The notes beneath the pieces were generated by a model. It searched no databases, was not told the DNA's origin, and saw only the letters and a program-made list of their open reading frames with translations. Below, piece after piece: positions 45,444-53,483 of a stretch of 64,000 nucleotides of DNA. Position 1 is the first letter of the stretch. Every line of letters begins with the position of its first letter. The stretch is from the NCBI RefSeq assembly GCF_014349105.1, contig NZ_JACSJI010000006.1, positions 124,001-188,000 on the forward strand, written 5' to 3'. This DNA comes from Caulobacter sp. 17J80-11. Its GTDB lineage: Bacteria; Pseudomonadota; Alphaproteobacteria; Caulobacterales; Caulobacteraceae. The translations under genes were made by a program, and so were the position numbers.

Positions 45444-46538
45444 ATGCCTGAGGTCCGGGCCGCCCGCAGATCCGCCTTCGCCGGCGACGCCGGCCTGCAG
45501 GCGTTGCGATCGACCTTCAAGGCGGCGTTCTGGACGGCGGGCGGCTTCGCGGCGCGGCGGGCCTCGCAGCGGCGCGACCATGACGAAGCGGAACGGTTCG
45601 AGCCGACCACGCCGCCGCCGGACCGGCTGCGCCTTCGGCGCGCCTGGCTGGAGGCGTTCGTGAAGGACGCGGCCGACGTCGCGGCCGGGCTCTACCCGGC
45701 CTCCGAGCCGATGTTCAGCGACCCGCGCCGGGCCTTCGACGCGGTCGAGGACCTGGTGAAGGACGCGCGCGAGGTGGCCGACCGGCGTCGGCGCAAGGGC
45801 GGCGTCGAAGCCAGGAGCGAAGCCGGATCAGAAGCTTATCCGCTCTACTATCGGCAGAACTTCCACTTTCAGAGCGGCGGCTGGTTCACCCCGGACAGCG
45901 CGCGCCGCTACGAGCCGCAGGTCGAGGCGCTGTTCTCGGGCGCGGCCGGGGCCATGCGCCGGCGGGCCCTGTCGCTGCTGGCCCGGGCCTGGCGCGGGCG
46001 CGACCAGCGCGGCCTGACGGTGGTCGACCTGGCCTGCGGAGCGGGAGCCTTCCTCACCGACCTGAAGACCGCGTTTCCGCGCGCCCGGGTGATGGGGCTG
46101 GACCTGTCGCCGAGTTATGCGCGCGAAGCCGCCGCCCGCAGCGGCGCGCCGGTGACGCAGGGCCACGCCGAGCGCCTGCCGTTCGCCGACGCCAGCCTCG
46201 ACGCGGTCAGCTGCATCTACCTGTTCCACGAGCTGCCGCCGAAGGTCCGGCCCGTGGTGGCCGCCGAGATCGCGCGGGGGCTGAAGCCGGGCGGCCTTCT
46301 GGCGCTCGCCGACTCCGTCCAGCCGCAGGACGAGCCGGGACTGGCGCGGCTGCTGGAGGCCTTTCCGGCCTTCTTCCACGAGCCGTACTACGCCAGCTGG
46401 CAGGCGACCGACGTCGAGGCGCTGTTCGGCGAGGCGGGCCTCAGCCCGGCCGGGTCCGACAAGGCGTTCCTGACTAAGGCGTGGCTGTTCGAGAAATCTC
46501 CTCCCCCGCTGCGCAGGGGAGGAGACGGGAGCGCCTAA
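45444..46538 (+). CDS. Class I SAM-dependent methyltransferase with an unusual N-terminal domain
   Basis: 364 residues. The first 150 or so are helical and Arg-rich, ending in YPLYYRQNFHFQSGGWFTPDSARRYEPQVEALF. The methyltransferase core follows: LTVVDLACGAGAFLTDLKTAFP, VMGLDLSPSYAREA, LPFADASLDAVSCIYLFHELP, GGLLALADSVQPQ. The substrate cannot be predicted, though the core is of the ubiquinone/sterol (UbiE-like) type. AGGGGAG (45432-45438) supports the ATG at 45444. Its end overlaps the convergent radical SAM gene by four bases. Confidence 0.85.
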   Translation: MPEVRAARRSAFAGDAGLQALRSTFKAAFWTAGGFAARRASQRRDHDEAERFEPTTPPPDRLRLRRAWLEAFVKDAADVAAGLYPASEPMFSDPRRAFDAVEDLVKDAREVADRRRRKGGVEARSEAGSEAYPLYYRQNFHFQSGGWFTPDSARRYEPQVEALFSGAAGAMRRRALSLLARAWRGRDQRGLTVVDLACGAGAFLTDLKTAFPRARVMGLDLSPSYAREAAARSGAPVTQGHAERLPFADASLDAVSCIYLFHELPPKVRPVVAAEIARGLKPGGLLALADSVQPQDEPGLARLLEAFPAFFHEPYYASWQATDVEALFGEAGLSPAGSDKAFLTKAWLFEKSPPPLRRGGDGSA

Positions 46539-47614
46539 CCGAACAGGCTCATCTGGTCCCCGGCCTTGGGCGGCACGCGGAACTGGCTGGTGTCGGCCTC
46601 GATGGTCCGCTCTCGGTTCAGGCCGTAGCGCTTGCAGGCCAGGGCGAAGCGTTTGGCCAGCAGGTCGGCGACCGGGCCGGTCCCTTTCATGCGCGTGCCC
46701 CACTGGGCGTCGTAATCGCGCCCGCCGCGGGTCTGGCGGACCAGGGACATCACCCGTGCCGCGCGGTCGGGGCGGGCCTCCTCCAGCCACTCGCGGAACA
46801 GGTCCTTGATCTCCAGCGGCAAGCGCAGCGTCACGAACATGGCCCGGGTCGCGCCGGCCTCGGCCGCGCGCTCCAGGACGCTTTCCATCTCGTGGTCGTT
46901 CAGACCCGGAATGGCCGGGGCGAAGCCGACCCCGACCGGCACGCCGGCGTCGGCCAGCCGCTTGATCGCCTCGAGCCGCTTTTCCGGCGTGGCTGCGCGC
47001 GGCTCCATGGCCCGGGCCAGCTTGCGATCCAGCGTGGTGATCGAGACGTAGGCCCCGGCCAGCTTGCGCTCGGCCATGCGCGAGAGGATGTCGACGTCGC
47101 GCACGATCAGCGCCGACTTGGTGATGACGCTGAGCGGGTGGTTGTAGCGGTCCAGCACCTCCAGCACCTGGCGGGTGATGCCGAGCTTGCGCTCGATCGG
47201 CTGGTAGGGGTCGGTGTTGCCGCCGATGTGCACTTTCTCGCACTTGTAGCCGGGCTTGGAGAGCTCCTTCTCCAGCAGCGCCGCCGCCTCGGGCTTGAAG
47301 AACAGCTTGCTCTCGAAATCCAGGCCCGGCGACAGGCCCATATAGGCGTGGGCGGGACGCGCGTAGCAGTAGGTGCAGCCGTGTTCGCAGCCCCTGTAGG
47401 GATTGATCGACCGGTCGAAGCCGATGTCGGGGCTGTCGTTGCGGGTCAGGATGGTCTTGGCCCGCTCGGGGCTCAGCAGGGTCTCGATCTGCTTCGGCTC
47501 GTCGTCGTCGGGCAGCCAGCCGTCGTCGAACGCCTCGCGCTTGTCGCTTTCATAGCGGCCGGTGGCGTTGGAGCGGGCGCCGCGCCCGCGGGGCAGGGCA
47601 GGGTGGATGGCCAT
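46535..47614 (-). CDS. PA0069-family radical SAM protein (SPL-like)
   Basis: 359 residues. The radical SAM cluster motif CEHGCTYCYARPAHAY binds a 4Fe-4S cluster, and the sequence continues KVHIGGNTDPYQPIE, PLSVITKSALIVRDVDIL and GVGFAPAIPGLNDHEMES, as in the PA0069/spore-photoproduct-lyase-like family. The reaction is unknown. The N terminus is basic (PRGRGARSNATGRYES). It converges on the methyltransferase gene, overlapping by four bases, and is not obviously cotranscribed with anything on its own strand. Confidence 0.9.
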   Translation of the reverse strand: MAIHPALPRGRGARSNATGRYESDKREAFDDGWLPDDDEPKQIETLLSPERAKTILTRNDSPDIGFDRSINPYRGCEHGCTYCYARPAHAYMGLSPGLDFESKLFFKPEAAALLEKELSKPGYKCEKVHIGGNTDPYQPIERKLGITRQVLEVLDRYNHPLSVITKSALIVRDVDILSRMAERKLAGAYVSITTLDRKLARAMEPRAATPEKRLEAIKRLADAGVPVGVGFAPAIPGLNDHEMESVLERAAEAGATRAMFVTLRLPLEIKDLFREWLEEARPDRAARVMSLVRQTRGGRDYDAQWGTRMKGTGPVADLLAKRFALACKRYGLNRERTIEADTSQFRVPPKAGDQMSLFG

Positions 47615-47667
47615 GCCCGCACTCTACGCCCGCCTCGGGAACGAAACAAGAACGGATGGTGCGGCGA

Positions 47668-48603
47668 TCAGCCCTCGCCCGGGCCGGTCACCTTGAGGCC
47701 GCGCGCCTTCAGCGCGGCGATCACGCCGTCCTCGGCCAGCAGCCGGCGCAGGGGCACGACCGCGACCGCGTGGCCGGGGGTGTTCAGGGCGTTCGCGATG
47801 GCGGCGGTCTGGTCGTTCAGGGCGCGTTTGCGCAGCTCGACGCCGCCGGACAGCAGCAGCAGGCAGCGGTCGAACTTGCGCGGCGCGCTGATGGCGGCGG
47901 CGACGTCGCCGCGGGCCCAGCCCTCGGCGGCGCGCCTGGCCGGCGCGTCGCCGGCCTCGAGGTCGTCGAGGATGGCCCCGAGGCATTGGTGTTGGACGGC
48001 CGGGGTCAGGTTCGCCAGTACGCGTTGTACGGCCGGCACGGCCTCGTATCGGGTGCTGCGCACCTTGGCCTTGGCCTTCTTGGCCGACTTGCGGATCTGG
48101 GGTTCGACGCTGGTCCAGCCGCGACCCGTGTCGCTCGCCAGCCGCGCGCCGGCGACCAGCGGGATCCACTCCGCGTAGCGGCTCGCCGGCCGCCCGGCGC
48201 GTTCGCGCGCCGAGACGAAACGCGCGCGCAGGTCCGCCGGCAGGTTGGCCTCCATCGGCGTCTCGGTGCGCAGCTGCTTGCGAAGCTTCACCAAGGCCGG
48301 GACGTCGCCGAGCCCGGCCGCCAGGCTGACCCCGTCGATCAGGGTGTGGGCGCCCTTCAGCCGGTTTTCCAGTACGGCGTGATCCCATGTCATGCCGGGC
48401 GGCAGCTGCCCGTCGGGGGCGCCCAGGATGTAGACCGTGCTGTCGCCGTCGGTGACCTTCCACCAGGCCGGGCCGGGCAGGCGGGCCCTGACGATCAGGT
48501 CTTCCACGACGGCGGCGTCGGGATCCTCCAGCGTCTGGGCGGCGGCGGGACCCGCGGACAGCATGAGGACGACGGCGAGGGCGGCGAGCGAGCGGACGAT
48601 CAC
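47668..48603 (-). CDS. TraB/GumN family exported protein
   Basis: 311 residues from a GTG at 48603. The start is fixed by GGAG (48610-48613) six bases ahead and by the signal peptide that then opens the protein (IVRSLAALAVVLMLSAGPAAAQ). The mature domain has WWKVTDGDSTVYILGAPDGQLPPGM, the TraB/GumN N-terminal motif, and Arg/Ala-rich helices. This family is thought to include metal-dependent peptidase-like proteins, but no activity is proven for this branch. It is divergent from the SRPBCC-ArsR operon with 140 bases between. Confidence 0.85.
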   Translation of the reverse strand: MIVRSLAALAVVLMLSAGPAAAQTLEDPDAAVVEDLIVRARLPGPAWWKVTDGDSTVYILGAPDGQLPPGMTWDHAVLENRLKGAHTLIDGVSLAAGLGDVPALVKLRKQLRTETPMEANLPADLRARFVSARERAGRPASRYAEWIPLVAGARLASDTGRGWTSVEPQIRKSAKKAKAKVRSTRYEAVPAVQRVLANLTPAVQHQCLGAILDDLEAGDAPARRAAEGWARGDVAAAISAPRKFDRCLLLLSGGVELRKRALNDQTAAIANALNTPGHAVAVVPLRRLLAEDGVIAALKARGLKVTGPGEG

Positions 48604-48679
48604 GGGCGACTCCGGCGATTGGCCGAGCATTGGTCTGCGAGCTTGCGGCGAAAGCGTGACCGTAGGAAATTCGAAATCG

Positions 48680-48697
48680 CGCAACCATTCAGTTGCG
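48680..48697. promoter_or_regulatory. ArsR-type operator 1
   Basis: CGCAAC (48680-48685), six bases, GTTGCG (48692-48697): a perfect palindrome overlapping the -35 of the SRPBCC-arsR promoter. It matches the GCAACC...GGTTGC pattern of ArsR-type regulators paired with SRPBCC genes. Confidence 0.7.
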
Positions 48698-48721
48698 GGA
48701 TTGTCTGGATCGGGCTATCAA
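48693..48721 (+). promoter_or_regulatory. Promoter of the SRPBCC-arsR operon
   Basis: TTGCGG (48693-48698) and TATCAA (48716-48721) have exactly 17 bases between them. The -35 lies within operator 1, and the predicted start at about 48728 lies within operator 2. Confidence 0.7.
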
Positions 48722-48725
48722 CCCC

Positions 48726-48741
48726 GCAACCAGGAGGTTGC
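48726..48741. promoter_or_regulatory. ArsR-type operator 2, covering the ribosome binding site
   Basis: GCAACC-AGGA-GGTTGC is a perfect palindrome centred 45 bases after operator 1. It contains the AGGAGG ribosome binding site (48732-48737) and ends two bases before the SRPBCC start codon. Confidence 0.7.
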
Positions 48742-48743
48742 TG

Positions 48744-49193
48744 ATGTCCGACCGCATCGAAAAGACCGTGGACCTGAACGCCCCGCTCGAGCGTGTGTGG
48801 CGGGCCCTGACCGACGCCGACCAGTTCGGCCAGTGGTTCCGGGTGAAGGTGGAAGGCCCGTTCGTGCCGGGCGAGATCGCGCGCGGACAGATCACCCATC
48901 CGGGTTACGAGCACGTGGTCTGGCAGGCGCGGATCGTGCGGATGGACGAGGCGGCGCGGGTGTTCGCCTACACTTGGCACCCCTACGCCGTGGATCCGAA
49001 GGTCGACTATTCGCAGGAGACGCCGACCCTGGTCGAGTTCAGCCTGGAGCCCACGGACAGCGGCACGCGCCTGACCGTCGTGGAGTCCGGCTTTGACGCG
49101 GTCCCGGCTCACCGCCGCGCCGAGGCCTTCCGCATGAACGACGGCGGCTGGGCCGCCCAGATGCAGAACATCCGCGCCCATGTCGAAGCCTAA
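48744..49193 (+). CDS. SRPBCC (AHSA1-like) domain protein
   Basis: 149 residues: SDRIEKTVDLNAPLERVWRALTDADQFGQWFRVKVEGPF, HVVWQARIVRMDEAARVFAYTWHPY, and LTVVESGFDAVPAHRRAEAFRMNDGGW. This is the START-like beta-barrel fold with a hydrophobic ligand pocket. The ligand is unknown. AGGAGG is the ribosome binding site. It overlaps the arsR-type gene by 14 bases, the common SRPBCC-ArsR pairing in which the repressor controls the pair. Confidence 0.9.
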   Translation: MSDRIEKTVDLNAPLERVWRALTDADQFGQWFRVKVEGPFVPGEIARGQITHPGYEHVVWQARIVRMDEAARVFAYTWHPYAVDPKVDYSQETPTLVEFSLEPTDSGTRLTVVESGFDAVPAHRRAEAFRMNDGGWAAQMQNIRAHVEA

Positions 49194-49521
49194 CGTCCGG
49201 CTGCGCGAGCGGGACCCGGCGCCGGTGTTCGCGGCGCTGGGCGACCGCACGCGCCTGGGCCTGCTGGCCCGGCTCAGCGACGGCCAGGCGCGCTCGATCT
49301 CGGCCCTGTCGTCCGACACCAGCCTGACCCGCCAGGCGGTCACCAAGCACCTGCATGTGCTGGAGGAGGCGGGCCTGGTCAGCAGCCTGCGCGTCGGCCG
49401 CGAGAGCCGCTTCACCTACCGGCCCGAGCCGATCGCCGACGCGCGCTCCTACCTCGACGAGGTGTCGGCGCAGTGGGACGGCGCGCTGGGGCGGCTGCGC
49501 GCGCTGGTGGAGAGCGATTGA
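49180..49521 (+). CDS. ArsR-family winged-helix transcriptional regulator
   Basis: 113 residues with the ArsR winged helix: PVFAALGDRTRLGLLARLSDGQARSISALS, then the recognition helix region TSLTRQAVTKHLHVLEEAGLVSSLRVGRESRFTYRPEPI. There is no CxC-type metal site, as usual for the SRPBCC-linked branch. It probably represses its own operon by binding the two GCAAC/GTTGC palindromes at 48680-48741. The start codon lies 14 bases inside the SRPBCC gene. Confidence 0.93.
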   Translation: MSKPNVRLRERDPAPVFAALGDRTRLGLLARLSDGQARSISALSSDTSLTRQAVTKHLHVLEEAGLVSSLRVGRESRFTYRPEPIADARSYLDEVSAQWDGALGRLRALVESD

Positions 49522-49551
49522 CCGGAGCCGCAGCCGCGCTTTGATCCCGGC

Positions 49552-50235
49552 GTGATCTCGGTGGTGATTCCGACCCTGAACGCCGGACCGCGGCTGGCGG
49601 AGACGCTGGCGGCGCTGGTTCCCGGCGTGGTCGAAGGCCTGATCCGCGAGGTGGTGATCGCCGACGCCGGCTGGACCGACGAGACGCGCGCGCTCGCCGA
49701 CGCCTCAGGCGCTCGGCTGGTCGAGGCCGAGCGGGGCCGGGGCGCGCAGCTGCGCGCCGGCTGCGCCGCGGCGAAGGGGCCGTGGCTTCTCATCTTGCAC
49801 GCCGACACGCGGCTGGAGCCGGGCTGGATCGAGGCGGTGCGCGACCACCTGCAGGCCTGGCCTGACCGGGCCGGCTACTTCCGCCTGGGCTTCGACGACG
49901 CGGGCGCGGCGGCTCGCCTGTGGGCGGCCGGGGTCGCCGTGCGCAACCGGCTGTTCGGCCTGGTCTACGGCGACCAGGGGCTGCTGCTGCCGCAGGCCCT
50001 CTACGACAAGGTTGGCGGCTATCCCGACTGGCCGCTGCTGGAGGACGTCGAGATCGTGCGCCGGCTCGGGCGCGGGCGGCTTCGGCCGCTGGCGGCCCGG
50101 GCGGTGACCAGCGCCGAACGGTTCCGGCGCGAGGGCTGGCTGGCCCGCACCGCGGGCAACTGGGCGATCCTGGCTCGCTTCCTGGTCGGGGCAGACCCGC
50201 GAGACCTCGCGAAACGCTACGAGCGCGGCCGATGA
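49552..50235 (+). CDS. Family 2 glycosyltransferase-like protein (TIGR04283 type)
   Basis: 227 residues from a GTG at 49552. It starts ISVVIPTLNAGPRLAETLAAL and has VVIADAGWTDETRALADASGARLVEAERGRGAQLRAGCAAAKGPWLLILHADTRLEPGW, then GDQGLLLPQALYDKVGGYPDWPLLEDVEIVRRL. This is the compact GT2 form (transferase 2, rSAM/selenodomain-associated). The sugar and acceptor are not predictable. Its stop overlaps the start of the next gene (ATGA), and the two families are usually found together. Confidence 0.87.
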   Translation: MISVVIPTLNAGPRLAETLAALVPGVVEGLIREVVIADAGWTDETRALADASGARLVEAERGRGAQLRAGCAAAKGPWLLILHADTRLEPGWIEAVRDHLQAWPDRAGYFRLGFDDAGAAARLWAAGVAVRNRLFGLVYGDQGLLLPQALYDKVGGYPDWPLLEDVEIVRRLGRGRLRPLAARAVTSAERFRREGWLARTAGNWAILARFLVGADPRDLAKRYERGR

Positions 50236-50807
50236 GCCGCCCAACCGTGATCGTCTTCGCCCGCGCGCCGGCCATCGGGGTCGGCAAGTCGCGGCTGGCG
50301 CGCGACGTCGGCGCGGTGGAGGCGTGGCGCGCCTACCGGACCATGACCGCACGACTGCTGCGGCGGTTGGCGGACCCGCGCTGGCGGGTGGTGGTGCGGA
50401 TCACGCCCGACGCGGCAGGCCTGTCGGGCTTCGTTTGCGAAGGGCAGGGCGGCGGCGACCTTGGGGCGCGGCTGGAGCGGGCGATCCGGGCGCATGCGCG
50501 CGGGCCGGTGGCGGTGATCGGCACGGACGCGCCGGACGTCACGCCCGCGCGGATCGCCCGCGCCTTCGACGCGGCGCGTCCGACCGGCGCGGCCATAGGT
50601 CCCGCGGAGGATGGCGGCTTCTGGATTCTGGCCCTGTCGCCGTCGAAGGCGCGGCGCATCGCCTTTCCGGGCGTGCGGTGGTCGACGCCGGACGCCTTTG
50701 CGGACACGCGGGCGGCGCTGGCCGGAGAAGCGGCGGTGCTGGAGGTTTTGGCGGACGTGGACGACGGGCCGGCGCTCAGGGCCTGGCGGCGGCGCGCGCG
50801 GCTGTGA
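50232..50807 (+). CDS. DUF2064/CofC-like nucleotidyl- or glycosyltransferase (TIGR04282 type)
   Basis: 191 residues: TVIVFARAPAIGVGKSRLARDVGAVEAWRAYRTMTARLLRRL, QGGGDLGARLERAIRAHARGPVAVIGTDAPDVTPARI and GAAIGPAEDGGFWILALS. This is the small transferase family that accompanies TIGR04283 proteins. The fold is that of nucleotidyltransferases such as CofC/MobA. The substrate is unknown. It is translationally coupled to the preceding gene and ends exactly where the convergent lytic transglycosylase gene ends. Confidence 0.87.
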   Translation: MSRPTVIVFARAPAIGVGKSRLARDVGAVEAWRAYRTMTARLLRRLADPRWRVVVRITPDAAGLSGFVCEGQGGGDLGARLERAIRAHARGPVAVIGTDAPDVTPARIARAFDAARPTGAAIGPAEDGGFWILALSPSKARRIAFPGVRWSTPDAFADTRAALAGEAAVLEVLADVDDGPALRAWRRRARL

Positions 50808-52472
50808 TCACTTCTCGCCGTTGATCAGGGCGGCGGTGGCGAGGGGCTGCGGCGCCCCTTGGGTGTCCAGGCGCATGTCGACGCGCTTGGCGCCGGCGGC
50901 GACCGCGTCCAGCGACTTGGTGTCCTGGCCCATGATCCGACGATAGGCCCAGTAGGCGGCCATCACCTCTTCGACGTACACGCGGGTCTGCGGGACCTGA
51001 ATGCTCTCGATGAAGGTCAGGACGTCGGCGTCGGGGCCGAGCTGCTTGGCCGGATCCATGACCCGCAGCGGGCCGCCGTTGTAGGCGGCGATCACGCGCA
51101 GCATGTCGTTGCCGACCGGGCCCTGGCTGGCCAGGTAGGCGATGTAGGCCTGCCCGACGCGCAGGTTGGTGGCCGGGTCGAGCAGCAGTTCGGGCTTCTT
51201 GGCCAGCTTGTCGTCGCCGGTCAGCCAGGCGGCGGTCGACGGCATGACCTGCATCAGGCCGTAGGCGCCGACGTTGCTCTGGGCGGACGGATCGAAGCGG
51301 CTCTCGCGGCGCATCAGGGCGTAGAGCAGGGCCTTGTCGACCGTGAACGGCACGTCGACGCCCAGATCGGGCATCGGATAGTCGCGCGCGTCCACCACGT
51401 CGCGGGTTCGGCTGGCCGACAGCTGGTCGTTCAGCGCCATGGCCAGCGCGGTCCAGTCGGCGCGCTCCGGCTCGGTGCGGGCGGCCGCCATGCCGGCGCG
51501 CAGCTCCAGGCCCGCGTCCATGGTCTGGCCCAGCTGGGCCAGGGCCACGGCGCGCTTGGCGCGCGGGTTGGTCTTGATCAGCTGCTGCAGGGCGGGCGTG
51601 GCGAGGTCACCGCCAGCCGCGGCGGTCTTCATGACCACCGGCTGGGCGGCTTGCGCCAGGTAAGGCTGGGGGCCGGTGCGCAGCGCCGGCTCGAGGCCCA
51701 GCTGCCGCTCGGCGATCATGCCGTAGAAGGTGTGCGGGAACTGCGCGGCCACGCGCAGCAGCTCCGGCGCGTCCTGGGGCGTTCCCCGGGCGACCGCCGA
51801 GCGGGCGGCCCAGTAGGCGCCGCCGGAGCGCACCCACGGGTCCTCGGTGACGTCCAGGGCGATCATTTCGAAGCGGCGGAAGGCCTCTTCGTAGTCGCGC
51901 TGGCGCCAGGCGGCGAGGCCCGCCACCCACCAGTCGCCGGTCTCGGTGGCCAGCTTGCGCGCGTTGGTCAGGTCGCCGGCGTTCAGCGCCTCACGGGCGG
52001 CCTTCGGGGTCAGCGGCTCGAACCGCTCGCCGGTCTGCACCGCGTTGAGGACCGCGTCGATGCTCTCCCAGGTGCGCTGGCCCGCTGGGGTGACCGTGGT
52101 CGGAGCGACCCCGTCGATCGAGGTCTCGGTGGGCTTGCGCTTGGCCGCGAGCGCACGCACGCGCTGGGCGCCGGGCAGGTCGGCGTACTTGTCCAGCCAC
52201 GCCATCAGCTCGGCGTAGGTGGCGGTGTAGGCGGTCGGGTGGAAGAGCTTCTGGAACTCGACGAAGCCGAGCAGGCTCTTGTCGGAGACCCTGGCGGTGT
52301 TCTGTTCGGCGGAGGCGAAGTCGCCGCGTTTCACGGCGTCGAAGGCGGCGGCGTACAGCTGGGCGTCCCAGGGCGACAGGGCCTTGGGCGCTTCCGCGGC
52401 GCGCGCAGGGGCGCCGGCGACGACGAACATCAGGGCGGAAAGCGCGATCGCCGCGCTCCGTACCGACTTCAT
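50808..52472 (-). CDS. Slt-type soluble lytic transglycosylase
   Basis: 554 residues. A signal peptide (AIALSALMFVVAGAPARAAEA) is followed by a long alpha-helical superhelical region, which in Slt70 forms a ring, and a C-terminal catalytic domain: LLYALMRRESRFDPSAQSNVGAYGLMQVMPSTAAWLTG, where the Glu of RRES is catalytic, then NLRVGQAYIAYLASQGPVGNDMLRVIAAYNGGP. The enzyme cleaves peptidoglycan strands to 1,6-anhydro ends in the periplasm. The length is somewhat below that of E. coli Slt70. It is convergent with, and directly abuts, the DUF2064 gene. Confidence 0.94.
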   Translation of the reverse strand: MKSVRSAAIALSALMFVVAGAPARAAEAPKALSPWDAQLYAAAFDAVKRGDFASAEQNTARVSDKSLLGFVEFQKLFHPTAYTATYAELMAWLDKYADLPGAQRVRALAAKRKPTETSIDGVAPTTVTPAGQRTWESIDAVLNAVQTGERFEPLTPKAAREALNAGDLTNARKLATETGDWWVAGLAAWRQRDYEEAFRRFEMIALDVTEDPWVRSGGAYWAARSAVARGTPQDAPELLRVAAQFPHTFYGMIAERQLGLEPALRTGPQPYLAQAAQPVVMKTAAAGGDLATPALQQLIKTNPRAKRAVALAQLGQTMDAGLELRAGMAAARTEPERADWTALAMALNDQLSASRTRDVVDARDYPMPDLGVDVPFTVDKALLYALMRRESRFDPSAQSNVGAYGLMQVMPSTAAWLTGDDKLAKKPELLLDPATNLRVGQAYIAYLASQGPVGNDMLRVIAAYNGGPLRVMDPAKQLGPDADVLTFIESIQVPQTRVYVEEVMAAYWAYRRIMGQDTKSLDAVAAGAKRVDMRLDTQGAPQPLATAALINGEK

Positions 52473-52556
52473 CCGAACCCCTCTGAGCCGACCCGAACCC
52501 CGTCCCGGGCCTCAGGCTCGTTACCACCTACGGCGTGACCTTTCAGGTTGTAACGC

Positions 52557-53360
52557 TCAGGAGGCGAGCGGATCAAGCCGTGCGGTCAGCGACAAAAGAT
52601 CAGCCCAAGCTTTCTTCTTGGCTAACGGCTGGCGCAACAGGAACGCCGGATGCAGCGTCGGTAGAGCGGGCAGAGCCAGCGCGCCGTCCTCGGCGCGCCA
52701 CTCGCCCCAGCGGCCGCGCAGGCTGAGAATTCCTTCGTCTTTTTTCAGAACCGAGCGCGCGGAGGCGGCGCCGACCACGAGCAATAGTCGCGGCCGGGTC
52801 AGGCTGATCGTCCGTTCCAGGAACGGCGCGCACACGTCCTGCTCCTGCGGCGAGGGCGGTCGGTCGCCCGGCGGGCGCCAGAACACCGTGTGGGTGATCA
52901 GCGCCCGTTCGGTCAGGCCGGCGGCGGCCAGCATGCGGTCCAGCAAGCGACCCGGCGCGCCGGCGAAGGGCCGGCCCTGCGCCTCGTCGTCGGCGCTGGG
53001 CGCCTCGCCGATCACCACGACGTCGGGCGTCGTGCTGCCGCGCATGAAGACCGGCCGTTTGGCGCCTTCGTAGGCCAGCGGGCAGGTTTCGAAGCTGGCG
53101 AGGGCGGCTTCCAGTTGTTCCAGGCTCTGGGCGTCCGCGGCGAGGCGTCGCGCCTCGAGCAGGGCGTCGGACAGGTCCGGCGCGCCGCGCAGGACCGGAG
53201 ACACCGCCTGCAGCACGGGTTTGGCCGGTTCCGGGCGGGGCGGGGCGAGGGTGCGGTCGACCGGTTCGTCGGCGAACGCGGCTTCGACGCCCGCGTCCCG
53301 CCAGAAGGCGAACAGGCTTTCGAGCGCGCGGAGATCGACGGGGTCTGGAGAGGAATGCAC
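52557..53360 (-). CDS. Family-4-like uracil-DNA glycosylase with an incomplete Fe-S site
   Basis: 267 residues. Motif A reads VVVIGEAPSADDEAQGRPFAGAPGRLLDRML and motif B LPTLHPAFLLRQP, as in family 4 uracil-DNA glycosylases, which remove uracil from DNA. Of the four Fe-S cysteines of that family only Cys93 and Cys177 remain. The other two positions hold Phe90 (FETC) and Trp161 (VFWRPPGDRPP). These are the only cysteines in the protein, so a 4Fe-4S cluster is unlikely. The first 80 residues are a variable extension. The gene is divergent from the ETF dehydrogenase gene. Confidence 0.88.
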   Translation of the reverse strand: MHSSPDPVDLRALESLFAFWRDAGVEAAFADEPVDRTLAPPRPEPAKPVLQAVSPVLRGAPDLSDALLEARRLAADAQSLEQLEAALASFETCPLAYEGAKRPVFMRGSTTPDVVVIGEAPSADDEAQGRPFAGAPGRLLDRMLAAAGLTERALITHTVFWRPPGDRPPSPQEQDVCAPFLERTISLTRPRLLLVVGAASARSVLKKDEGILSLRGRWGEWRAEDGALALPALPTLHPAFLLRQPLAKKKAWADLLSLTARLDPLAS

Positions 53361-53483
53361 AGGCGCTTACATGGACAGCAAAGCGGTCGGCCTTGACCGC
53401 CCTTGCGTCACATTCGGATAAAGCCGCTGAACGATCAACCGGCGCGCCTGCTTCGCGCGCCCTTTCAGACTGAAAGTACGACG

